Of a stretch of DNA of 64,000 bases, positions 55,679-64,000 are shown piece after piece. The position numbers and the translations under genes are program-made. Under the pieces are notes generated by a model. It did not search any database. It saw only the letters and a list, made by a program, of their open reading frames with translations, and was not told where the DNA came from. The DNA comes from Plantago major (lineage: Eukaryota; Streptophyta; Magnoliopsida; Lamiales; Plantaginaceae), in assembly GCA_026545765.1 (NCBI GenBank), contig CM048842.1:24121667-24185666 (forward strand), in the 5' to 3' direction. Positions within the stretch are counted from its first letter, which is position 1. Each line of letters begins with the position of its first letter.

Positions 55679-57139
55679 GTTGGTAGTGGAGTAGTAGGTC
55701 GTTTTGTTCCTAGAAACACGATCCACAACATATTCAAGGCTCATGTTGGAGCCCATAGGTCGTAAATTATTCTGTCAGAAGTGGCCATATCTTCTTCAAA
55801 ACCTTCGAAAATTCTATTGGATGGAAAACGAAGATGTTATGGGCTTCTTAAAGGAGTTGGAGATGTTCATAGCGGGGATGCATACTGCAAGGGTGGAGGA
55901 TGACAACTTGAGAATGAAGATATTCCCCATGTGCTTAGTGGATAGGGCTAAGACATGGTTGAATATGCTACCTGAGGTGTCTTTGACTACTTGGGATGAG
56001 ATTTGTGAGGCTTTCACGGATCGATACTATCATCAATCGAAGACTACCACTTTGAAGGCACAAATCACGGGGTTCCAACAACTCCATGATGAGACATTCT
56101 ACGAGGCTTGGGAAAGGTTCAAGATGCTCCAAGCCAAGTGTCCTCATCACCGCCTAAGTCTTGCGGATCTGATGCAATACTTCTACGATGGATTGAACAA
56201 GAGTCATCAATCTTATGTTGGCATAGCTAGTGGTGGAAGCATCATGGATCTTACACCGGAGGAGCTGAACGATCTTTTCATCATGTGTGCAAATAATTCG
56301 CATCACAAGAGTGTGCGGGGGAGAAGTAGGGGGCTTAGGAGTGAGGTGAATGCCACCTTTGATGATTCTAGCAGTCGTATCAAAGAGTTAGAAAGGGAGT
56401 TAAGGCAAGTGAAGTTGTTGGCGGCGAGTGGCCAGAATCCACATGCTCAAGAGAAGTGTGGGATTTGCAACAACTACGGGCACAGGGAAAATCAATGTAG
56501 GGCCAACTTCTCGGTCAAGGAGGTGTCTGAGATTGCTACTCCGGAGGAAGGAGAAGATGTGTATTGGATGCAAGGGGAGAATGGGGGATATTTCCCAAGG
56601 TATAGACCAAGGGATGTTGGATTTGGAGGAACGGTTCATAGGTTCGCTCCTAACCAAATCTACCCAATGTGGATCGGTCGAAGTTAAGCTACTCGAACGA
56701 TCATTGTGAGAATCCTACTCCTAAGGAAGAGAAGAAGGCCAAGGATTCCACCTCGACTAGCAAGTCGTGACAGATCGAGGAGTTCATGGAGAGGTCGCAG
56801 AGGTTTATCGATCGGGCTCAAAGGTACTAAAAGAAGACGGATGGGAGGTTGTCGGTGCTAGAAGGAGACAACAAGGATATAAAGAGACAACTTCAAGAGT
56901 TGTTGATAGGACGTATCCGTGAGAAGGGGAGGTTACCCGGAGCAACCAAAAACGCCATGGCAATCACTGTTGTCACTGAGGTACCGGTGGAAATAACAGT
57001 ATCCAAAGATAGGGCAAAGGGTCGAGGTTTCAAAATTGCAAGTGGAGGAATGTGGGGCATACAGTCACCACGACTATCCTCCCAAGGAGATTAAGGTACG
57101 TACGACTTTCGATGATTAATTCCTTATGATGTAGTTCCG
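55679..57139 (+). pseudogene. Gag of element C, main part
   Basis: 55704-56687 is an open frame: FYWMENEDVMGFLKELEMFI, MKIFPMCLVDRAKTWLNMLP, TTWDEICEAFTDRYYHQSKT, DETFYEAWERFKMLQAKCPH and LMQYFYDGLNKSHQ (Retrotrans_gag-type domain), a helix, then the knuckle CGICNNYGHRENQC. Another frame (56688-57095) carries a coiled-coil tail (QIEEFMERSQRFIDRAQRY, LEGDNKDIKRQLQELL). Near-complete gag apart from LTR E and frameshifts. Confidence 0.85.
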
Positions 57140-57874
57140 GTGGAACCGGTGAATAGGAATGTTCTTGTTGAAGCTTTTGTTGATGATAAGGATTGTAGTG
57201 TTGAGGTTGGAAGTAAAGGAAGGGTTGTAGACCCTGGTGTGGTTGATACCCTTGTTGAGGAGGTGCATGTGGCACAATGGGTAGAGAAATCACCACAGGG
57301 GGAGGTGATTAGGAAGAAGGGCTCCGAAATGACCTATTCTGGTGGCTTTAATGTCAAGGTCGATTTTGGGAGCTTGGAGGGAGTGTCGGGGATGTTATAC
57401 ACCGGGGCTGGTGTCAATGTCATGTCGTACGAAATGTACGGGACGAGTAGAGTGAGGGGGCTGAAGGAGAAGAAGCTCATGGTGAGAATGGCGGATGGCT
57501 CAATATGGAGACCACTTGGAGTAGTAGAAGATGTGGAAATCCGGTTGGAAAATGATTCCGTGATAACCGACTTCTATGTGTTGGGGCCGGTTAGGAAGGG
57601 GTTGAAAGTGGGAGATGGGATGGTGTTGTTGGGGAGGCCGTTCATCGAGGCGATTAATCTCACGATCAATATGCGCCACCGTCGAGCCACTTATGAGGTA
57701 AAGGGAGTGCAACGGGAGTTGCAAGCCTACACTCCACCTAACACATCTTGTCCTTGTGAAAATCCTCTTGTAGGATTTGTAGAGCCTGTTTATGTGTGTT
57801 CTAGTGCGCAGGTACTAGGTACGGGAAGGCTTAAGAAGAAGAAGAAGCCTGGTATCAAAACCAGCGATACGTGA
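57140..57874 (+). pseudogene. Aspartic protease of element C with altered active site
   Basis: 244-codon open frame. GMLYTGAGVNVMSYEMYG has Tyr (TAC, 57398-57400) where the catalytic Asp of DTG should be, followed by ADGSIWRPLGVVEDVEIRL and MVLLGRPFIEAINLTINM. The frame is otherwise complete and ends at TGA 57872-57874 after a Lys run. The D-to-Y change predicts no protease activity. No pol sequence follows. Confidence 0.85.
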
Positions 57875-58632
57875 ACTCCGTGAAGAGTCGAACTAATGAC
57901 TATAAAAAAGCACTATCCGGGAGGCAATCCGGAATTGTTTCAACTTTTCCCTCATTTGCATTGCATATAGTTGCATTTAGCATATTTTTCTTCTTTTCTC
58001 AAAAATTTAAAAAAATCTTTTAATCCATTTTAGTTTGCATTATTAGTATAAATTGCATTCACGTTTAATTTTCTGTTATTTTCTTTTATTTAAAAAAATA
58101 GAAAAAATCAAAAATTTAGGACCGATCATGCGTCTCTGACTTAGAAGCGATTTCTCTCCTTTGCATGCGGAGAGAGGCGGCAATCGCCTGCTCGTGTTAG
58201 TATTGGGAGCTGCTATATTTTTAGTCTTTTGAACTAAAGTCCCTTTGGACACATTGAAAAGAATGCATTTGCATAAGAAATTTTTGGCAACTTGTGGTGA
58301 AAACCACATTCCTAGCTTTACTTTTGAGTGCTAACCATACTGGACTTGTCCAGAAGAGTGAGAGTTACTTCATAAAATTCCTGGTGAGGGAATGCCACGT
58401 AAGACTTAAGTCTTATTTACTTTGGAAACGAACTAGTTAGATTTTTGCTTGATTTTCCACCAACTTTGGTAATAACTCAAACCCTTTGCATCTCTCGAGT
58501 TTGCTTCTTACAAATGTAGCTTTTGTAACATGGATGTTTGACTCGTTCATTGTTTTGTCTGTTTAGAGTCTAGTTTCTTTTTTAGGTTTGTTGTTTGTTC
58601 GAGGACGAGCAAAGGTTCGGTTTGGGGAGTTT
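57875..58632 (+). other. 3' noncoding region of element C
   Basis: AT-rich. Holds one imperfect palindrome AGGCGGCAATCGCCT (about 58174), hairpin CTGGACTTGTCCAG (58340-58353), hairpin GTTCGAGGACGAGC (58597-58610) and the polypurine tract GGTTTGGGGAG before the 3' LTR. Confidence 0.75.
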
Positions 58633-59910
58633 TCATGAGGCGTTTGCAGAACACCTCATCGAGTTCTTTTTACCTTGTTTTTACTAACTTTTAGTTTAGT
58701 TTTTCCTTTATTTGTATTTATTTTGTCTTTTGTTTGGGTTTCTTGTGTTTCCACCTTGATTCCAGGTTTTAGGTACTTTTCATGAAGAAAAGGAGTCAAA
58801 ACGATGCATTTTAATGCACTTTGTCAGAGATCACAAGCTCCAAGACTCCAAATAGATGCCACGAAGGTTCCCGGAATGCCAAACGGGTCAAGGATGGACG
58901 AATAAGATGCGGATCGAACCCGAAGGAAGAGGGGCGATCGCCCCATAGCCTGGACGCAGCCATAGAGGGCTACGTTCCAGTTCCGGAGTGGGCGATGATC
59001 GCCCCAACCGGCGGGCGATCGCCACTTTTTCTGATTCTGGCATTTTAAACTCCAGATTTTGTAATTCAAACATCACTTTTTCATTTCACACAACATTTTT
59101 GGAGATTTTGAGAGGTCTAGGGTTCCAAGAATCATCCATCTGATTGAAGTTGGAGTCTTGGTTAACCATTTAGCTGAAGATTTCTTCCTGTGAACTGTAC
59201 TTTTCACGATTGTTGATCAATTGAAGCTCAGTAATTCTTCATAATCGATAATTCTGTATCGTTTCTGATTTATTGCTTCTTGTATATGTTTATGCTTATT
59301 ATCTTCATATCTCTTGCCTGTGACAACATGAATATGAGTAGCTAAACATCACCCATGGGTTGGTGGTGAAATCTTGAGCATGCTAGTATAGGACTTTGGA
59401 TGAAAATACATTGTTCTTCGTTTGTTGAATTCTTGCGAATCGTTTGTTAGTTCAATGTCTTAGCAATCGTTTTCTGATACCCAAAATCCACAAGAGGGAT
59501 TCTCACCCTCAAGGTTACTTACGATTTAAGCCCAACACATTCGACTACAAACGCTGACTAGTAGAATTGACAACTCTACTACGTTGATAAAATATTTTCA
59601 CTTTCAAAAGTCATGTATTCCATTGCATCCTTATAGTAGCTAGCTCTTGATGAAACCACCACCCTATGTCTCCTTTAACTGATTACAAACCCGTGTTTGC
59701 TGTTTAATCTTTGTGTGATTTGCGAAAGAAAGAATTGGAGGTCATGAGATGCAATTCTAAGACAATCTAGTACTTTAAAACACCGACAAGCTTAGTTAAG
59801 TGCTTCGAGAACGACACTCTGGACAACTTATCAACTCACTACGTGCTTTTTCTAGTGATCAATTATATTGCTCTTGGCTAAACAAATTAAGGACTTGATT
59901 TGACGCATCA
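58633..59910 (+). repeat. 3' LTR of element C (1278 bp)
   Basis: Starts TCATGAGGCG; the terminal hairpin pairs ATGAGG (58635-58640) with CCTCAT (58654-58659). GGGGCGATCGCCCC and related palindromes at 58930-59030, better preserved than in the 5' copy. TGAGTAGCTAAAC at 59335-59347. Ends TTTGACGCATCA. Confidence 0.88.
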
Positions 59911-60299
59911 GACTTCACAGACTGGTCAACTTGCCTACTAAAGAAGACTTGAAGACTTCTTAAGTAGAATGTACACTTGGAACTAGGTTATTCCTGTTGT
60001 TCTTCTTCACAATGTAATCATTTGTATCTGTCTGATTGTACTCTTTTGATATATCTTGTAAAAGTTGTCTCTGATCTTCATTATAATCTATCTGATGAAC
60101 TTACTCTCATATATTGTTTTATAAAGGATAACATGTCGGCAAAGATCACACCTTGTGATTTGGTTGATGTTTACTTTTTGCACTTAAATAAATGAATTGA
60201 AAGATCATAAGAATTGTTTGAGTTATGGATTGTTTCATCATCCATTTCATGTTAGGAACCTTAGATAGTCATGGTTGACTGATAAAAAAGGAGGAAATT
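59911..60299 (+). other. End of third ORF and 3' noncoding region of SIRE-like copy 3
   Basis: Begins GACTTCACAGACTGGTCAAC, the continuation of the third ORF, then noncoding sequence similar to 3462-3834. Ends in the polypurine tract AAAAAAGGAGGAAATT immediately before the LTR. Confidence 0.7.
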
Positions 60300-61745
60300 T
60301 GTTAGGAATATCTGTTTTGATTTTGATCAGTAACCCTAATGACTTATCTTAGTTCAGAAAGGTAACTAGTACTCTTAGTTCACTCGAACATTGTAAAAGT
60401 GGAAGCTTACTGAGTATGTTAGTCTAGCAAATCTTGTATAGGATGTTAGGTCTCTGAATGTAATTTTTATATCTTTGAAGAAGACTAAGAAGCAAGCATC
60501 CAGCAGAAGAACTCAATTTTTTAAGATCAAGAAATTGCACAAGGTTGCTGAAGACTAAGGAGAAAAAGTCTCCTTAGATACCTCACACCAGATACCTTAA
60601 AGAAACAAGTGTTTTGATAAGACAAAGTTTCTTGAAAGATATCTGAAGATTAAAGGTTACTGAGAAAGGAGCATGCCAAGGCTTAGAAACCTTGCACCTA
60701 TCCGTTGAGACTACTAACAAAAATAGTACAATGCATTTATTACGCAGACAGAGATGTCTGAACAAAAGAGGAAATCTCTGAAAAGAGACAAAGGTCACTG
60801 CAGTACTATTTTCAGATATCAGTAGTTTGAATTTCAAAGAACCTAACGGATACTATTCAAACGGCTTGAATTTCAACTATAAATATCATCACTTAAAATG
60901 TTTGAAGACACACAACTACGAACTTACAACTCTCAAGCATACAAGCCTTCAAACCTACTTACTCTCAAAGCTTATTGTTGCAACTCTAGCTCTATGATTC
61001 TAAGTAGTATAAAAGTTCTAAGTGTCCTGATTCTTAACAAGAGTAGATTAGAGTGAAGAACATATTCTAAGTACTTGGGTCAGTAAGAACAACTTCCCAT
61101 ACACTACAAAGAGTATTAAGGAAGATTGATTCTTCAAAGCTCACTGAGTAATTGAACAAGTTACTTGTGTTAGCTTACTGACAACTACCATAACCAAAAC
61201 ACCACTAGGCGTGTTTAGGGAAAGGATTTAGTTGAGAAAACTAAAGTTCTCATCTATCTGAGCACATGAAGTACTTAGTTGGGAAAACAAAGGAATAGCT
61301 CAAAAGGTTACTGAGTAGAGGGAGTACTTCGTTGGGAAAACCAGGGAATAACTCATGGGGAACACTTGGTTGGGAACCATTGTGTTAAAGGGATCAAGAG
61401 ATAGGATTTTGTAAGGGAACCTCATTATCTTATCTTAGTGAATTCAAGTCCTGAGAGGGCGAGTTGATTAGTTGAGGGATTACGCCACCCTCATATACCA
61501 CTATAAAAGCTTTGTGTTATTTACTTACTGCACCTTACTTATTGCTTTATATTACTTGCTCAGTACTTACAGACTTTATAGCTTACTGACACGTGCACTT
61601 ATCACATGAAGACTTCCGCTCTCTGAATATAAGTATCAGATACCTATAAAGATATCTGAGAAACTATTTTATCGACAAAAGGTTTAAAAGACAATTCACC
61701 CCCCCCCCCTTCTAGTCTTTTACTTTGTCATTATCTGGACCAACA
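60300..61745 (+). repeat. SIRE-like copy 3, 3' LTR (1446 bp)
   Basis: TGTTAGGAATATC at the start, CCAACA at the end, with an 11-C run at 61699-61709. Homologous in reverse to 11197-12661. No coding potential. Confidence 0.8.
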
Positions 61746-62258
61746 TCTCGCCTTTTTAACCACCTTTTGTTAGTCTTTATTTATATTTTATTGTGTTTCT
61801 TGTGCGTTTTTATGTATTTTTTTGTAGTTGTGCTGTACAGGTTATAGTGTTTTTAGGTAAAAGTCGGAGGAAAAAATATGCTTTTGAAGGGTCGTATAAA
61901 AGCATTAGAAGGCTCAAGACTCCATTTGAAGGCCCTAAGTTTGATCCTTGAAGATTCCAACATTTTTTGGAGAATTAAGGACCGGACGCGTCCTATTTTG
62001 GAACCGGGCGTGTCCGGTTTGTCGATTCCATAATTTGCAGAATAGTTTATTACTCGTTTTTCCTTTTTTTTTTTAATTTCAATTCATACTTTATATCAAA
62101 ACATCGAAAAAGCTCCCAAGAACCCTAGTTTTTTTGTCTTGAACATTGGAGCTTGATTTTTGCCATTGTAATCTCATACGTTATCACGAATTCAAATTCA
62201 ATGGTTAGAAATGATGGGTGAAATTGCATCGTGGATCATGTGCATGGTGACCTTTTTT
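61746..62258 (+). repeat. LTR fragment G
   Basis: Continues from TCTCGCCTTTTTAACCACC, which resembles the early part of A- and F-type LTRs (rich in TTTTGT/TTTATG). It includes two GGACGCGTCC-type palindromes (61981-62025) and GGAGCTTGATTTT, as in the LTRs of A. SIRE-like copy 3 appears to have inserted near its 5' end. Confidence 0.5.
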
Positions 62259-62493
62259 TAAAATTTTTGCACAAGTGTATGATTCTTCTTCCTTACTCGT
62301 TGATCTCCTTGGCTACGGGTATCCCGTCCGCGATCTCTTTCAGTTTTGATTTGTAAGAAAGCCCGGAAGAATATCCATACCATGAGGACATACTTGTTTA
62401 TCAATCCATCTAACAAGAACAATAAACTATAATTCAACCCCCAATTACAACAGAAAAGTGAAATTAAAACCCATAAACACAAAATTAAACAAC

Positions 62494-62730
62494 TTACATT
62501 GTGCACTTGACAACCCATGAACCTTCTACCTGGGTTGTCATCCACCTAAGACGTGCGAAGAATCGCCAAACACTGACACCTGCACCTTTCACCTGGTCGA
62601 AAACTTGCATTCCGAGCCGAAGAAGATGACATTGTTCACCTCCAGTTAGTCGATTTGTTGCAAATATAGGAATTAGGAGAGTAATTAATTTTACGAGATT
62701 AAATCCTAATGCAACACTTGTCCCATTCAT
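62494..62730 (-). CDS. Possible host exon of unknown function
   Basis: ATG at 62730 opens 77 codons (MNGTSVALGFNLVKLITLLI ... QVFDQVKGAGVSVWRFFARL ... QVEGSWVVKCT). A good splice donor, AAT|GTAAGTT, occurs at 62498/62497 just before the frame closes. A short hydrophobic segment (KLITLLIPIF) lies near the N-terminus. Further left on the same strand no convincing second exon was found; candidates near 62346 are short. I do not recognise the protein. It may be a gene fragment or chance. Confidence 0.25.
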   Translation of the reverse strand: MNGTSVALGFNLVKLITLLIPIFATNRLTGGEQCHLLRLGMQVFDQVKGAGVSVWRFFARLRWMTTQVEGSWVVKCTM

Positions 62731-62949
62731 TTTTTAATTGTTTTTCTTTTTTTCGTTTCGATTTTTTAAATTACACTTTCGATTTAATCTAAAGGCAACA
62801 TGTGTCCAACGCGTCTCTTAAGCCAATGATTGCTCGGCACGCTCCATTTTCTGATACCAAAAGTCGTCGGAGTATATATTTTACACACATGGTTGATTTA
62901 CGCTATAAAAGGGACCTTCTACCAACAATTAATGTTGTATTTAAACTAA

Positions 62950-63202
62950 TACTCGCTCCATTCCATTAGAAACTTTCCATTTTTTCATTTTAGATGATCC
63001 AATAAAAACTTTCCATTTCTTTTTATGGAAATCCACTATCCCATTATTAATATTTTAATCACTCTCTTTCATATTTTATCAATTCTCTTTCTTACTTTTT
63101 ACCATACACTTATTACTTTATCTATATAAATCATTTTTTAATCAAAGTTCTTAAAAATTGTGCAAAAGTAAATAGCAAGAGATCTATGGAACGGAGGGAG
63201 TA
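62950..63202. mobile_element. Stowaway-type MITE
   Basis: Terminal inverted repeats ACTCGCTCCATTCC and GGAACGGAGGGAGT, close to the Stowaway consensus CTCCCTCCGTCCC, flanked by TA on both sides. 253 bp including both TA, AT-rich inside, no coding capacity. Confidence 0.88.
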
Positions 63203-63602
63203 TCAGATATCATTGTACATTAAATCTAATCCATCCAATCGGGTACCATTAAATCTGGACAACAAGATATCTATATAATACATTAAGCAAAAAAGATTTC
63301 AAGCCATTCTAGAGTGTCCAACTCAAACAATTATTTGGCAAAATAGAGAGCTATGATTGGTCCATTTTTTTCCTTAATGTCCAATTCTTGAATTTTGATT
63401 GGTCAAAACATTTTTATTTTTGCTGATGTGTTATGAGCTGGCGGATTATTTGATCTCGGTTTGTATTTTTGGTATGAAAGCATTTAACATGTTAGTTAGA
63501 AGACTGTCTAAATTTTGAAAATATCATTTAGTTTCATCATTAATCAATTAATATTCATATATTTTAAATAATCTAATATAAACATTGCCATACTACCTTA
63601 TT
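63203..63602. other. AT-rich intergenic DNA
   Basis: No gene, RNA or complete repeat recognised. Confidence 0.6.
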
Positions 63603-63605
63603 TTA

Positions 63606-63710
63606 GGCTCTGTTCTTTTCAACTGAAATTTACTGAACTGAACTGAACTGAACTAAATGGAACTGAATTGAACTGAACTGAATGAGTTTTCAGTTGAAAA
63701 GAACAGAGCC
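63606..63710. mobile_element. Foldback MITE (TTA target site)
   Basis: The left end starts GGCTCTGTTCTTTTCAACTG and the right end is its reverse complement, so the 105-bp unit folds into a long hairpin. TTA flanks both ends (63603-63605, 63711-63713), as expected for Tourist/PIF-Harbinger MITEs. The centre repeats GAACT. Confidence 0.85.
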
Positions 63711-63713
63711 TTA

Positions 63714-64000
63714 GTTCATAAATTCGGCAAATGATTTAGCTACTAATACTCCTAAAAATCTTACTATAAATTACAGCCAATTGGAATCTTCGGAAACAGA
63801 AACAAGCATGCGCAAATTCCATCAATTTCATTATCTCTATTCATTTGACACTTATATGCATCAAACTACATCTTAAAATGGTAAGTTTTCGTTTGGTCCC
63901 CAATATTTCATATTCTATCCGTCACGTTAAAATTGGCCACTTTATTTTCAACGTTGGTTTTAAGAAAGTCAATAGTTTTGCAACTGCATAGATAAATGAT
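63714..64000. other. Right-end sequence without recognised features
   Basis: AT-rich, no ORF of note. A lone ATG|GTAAGTTTT at about 63878 could be a splice donor but has no supporting context. Confidence 0.5.

Larger units (their letters stand above)
52396..59910 (+). mobile_element. Element C: gag-protease-only gypsy element (TR-GAG-like)
   Basis: LTRs 52396-53687 and 58633-59910 enclose a tRNA-Asp primer site, gag and protease; the 3' LTR follows the protease by only about 760 bp, so RT, RNase H and integrase are absent. Solo LTR E (54036-55678) interrupts gag. The left end has lost about 10 bp together with its target duplication, so no TSD can be read. Confidence 0.85.
51405..61745 (+). 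mobile_element. Putative SIRE-like element, copy 3 (plus strand), 5'-truncated
   Basis: Begins abruptly inside the third ORF near 51405 (GGAGAAGACAGTACAGAGG, matching 5050-5075) and ends with a complete 3' LTR at 61745. Element C (52396-59910) interrupts the C-terminal codons of the third ORF. No gag or pol remains. Confidence 0.7.

Noticed and set aside
54031..55683. Target duplication for LTR E (AATGG / GTTGG)
   Set aside because: Only three of five bases agree, so it is not counted as a confirmed duplication.
63270..63450. Possible Helitron 5' end (TCTATATAATACATTAAGC)
   Set aside because: Resembles plant Helitron starts, but no CTRR 3' end with hairpin was found in the window.

Overview
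This is plant nuclear DNA, most likely from a eudicot. The evidence is the repeat content: Athila-type Ty3/gypsy elements primed by tRNA-Asp, a Tekay-type chromovirus LTR, a plant L1 LINE with a DUF4283 ORF1, putative SIRE-type copia remnants and a Stowaway MITE. The species cannot be named from the sequence. Nearly the whole window is a stack of nested transposable elements. I found no recognisable host gene except one unproven exon near the right end.

Layout, left to right. 1-985: 5' part of an L1 LINE (minus strand). 986-3228: 3' end and 2.05 kb LTR of a Tekay-type element. 3229-6227: 3' part of a putative SIRE-like element, copy 1 (minus), cut at 6228 by a second chromovirus-type LTR. That LTR is interrupted by a small deleted gypsy element D (6414-9878, TSD GTCTA) and then by SIRE-like copy 2 (LTR 11197-12661, minus). 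Inside the third ORF of copy 2 sits Athila element A (14671-47562, TSD TAGCT). A itself carries a near full-length L1 LINE (18452-23376, 13-bp TSD), Athila-like element B (25784-36469, TSD TGATT) and gag-protease element F (38426-47200, minus, TSD ACGAC). 47563-49406 is the rest of the copy-2 third ORF. 49424-51050 is a truncated reversed LTR (H). 51405-61745 is SIRE-like copy 3 (plus), interrupted by gag-protease element C (52396-59910), which contains a rearranged solo LTR (E, 54036-55678). 61746-62258 is a further LTR fragment (G). 62259-64000 is AT-rich DNA with a possible host exon, a Stowaway MITE and a foldback MITE.

How the parts relate. A and B have the Athila order PR-RT-RNase H-integrase but are broken by stops, frameshifts and an A integrase D-to-N change. 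C and F keep gag and protease and have no RT or integrase, so they would depend on another element; F shares LTR ends and promoter motifs with A. The SIRE-like copies carry a long additional 3' ORF of unknown function, present here in three copies; its 5' part looks split by four phase-0 GT-AG introns.

Main discovery. The LTRs of the gypsy families share one architecture: a hairpin at the LTR 5' end, an array of short perfect GC-rich palindromes near the TATA box, a 13-bp TGAGTAGCTAAAC box, and a hairpin with constant loop AATTGACG. Upstream of the 3' LTR there are two more small hairpins. Stems change by compensatory substitutions between families, and each family (or family pair) has its own palindrome. 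In B and F the same palindrome recurs in internal noncoding DNA.
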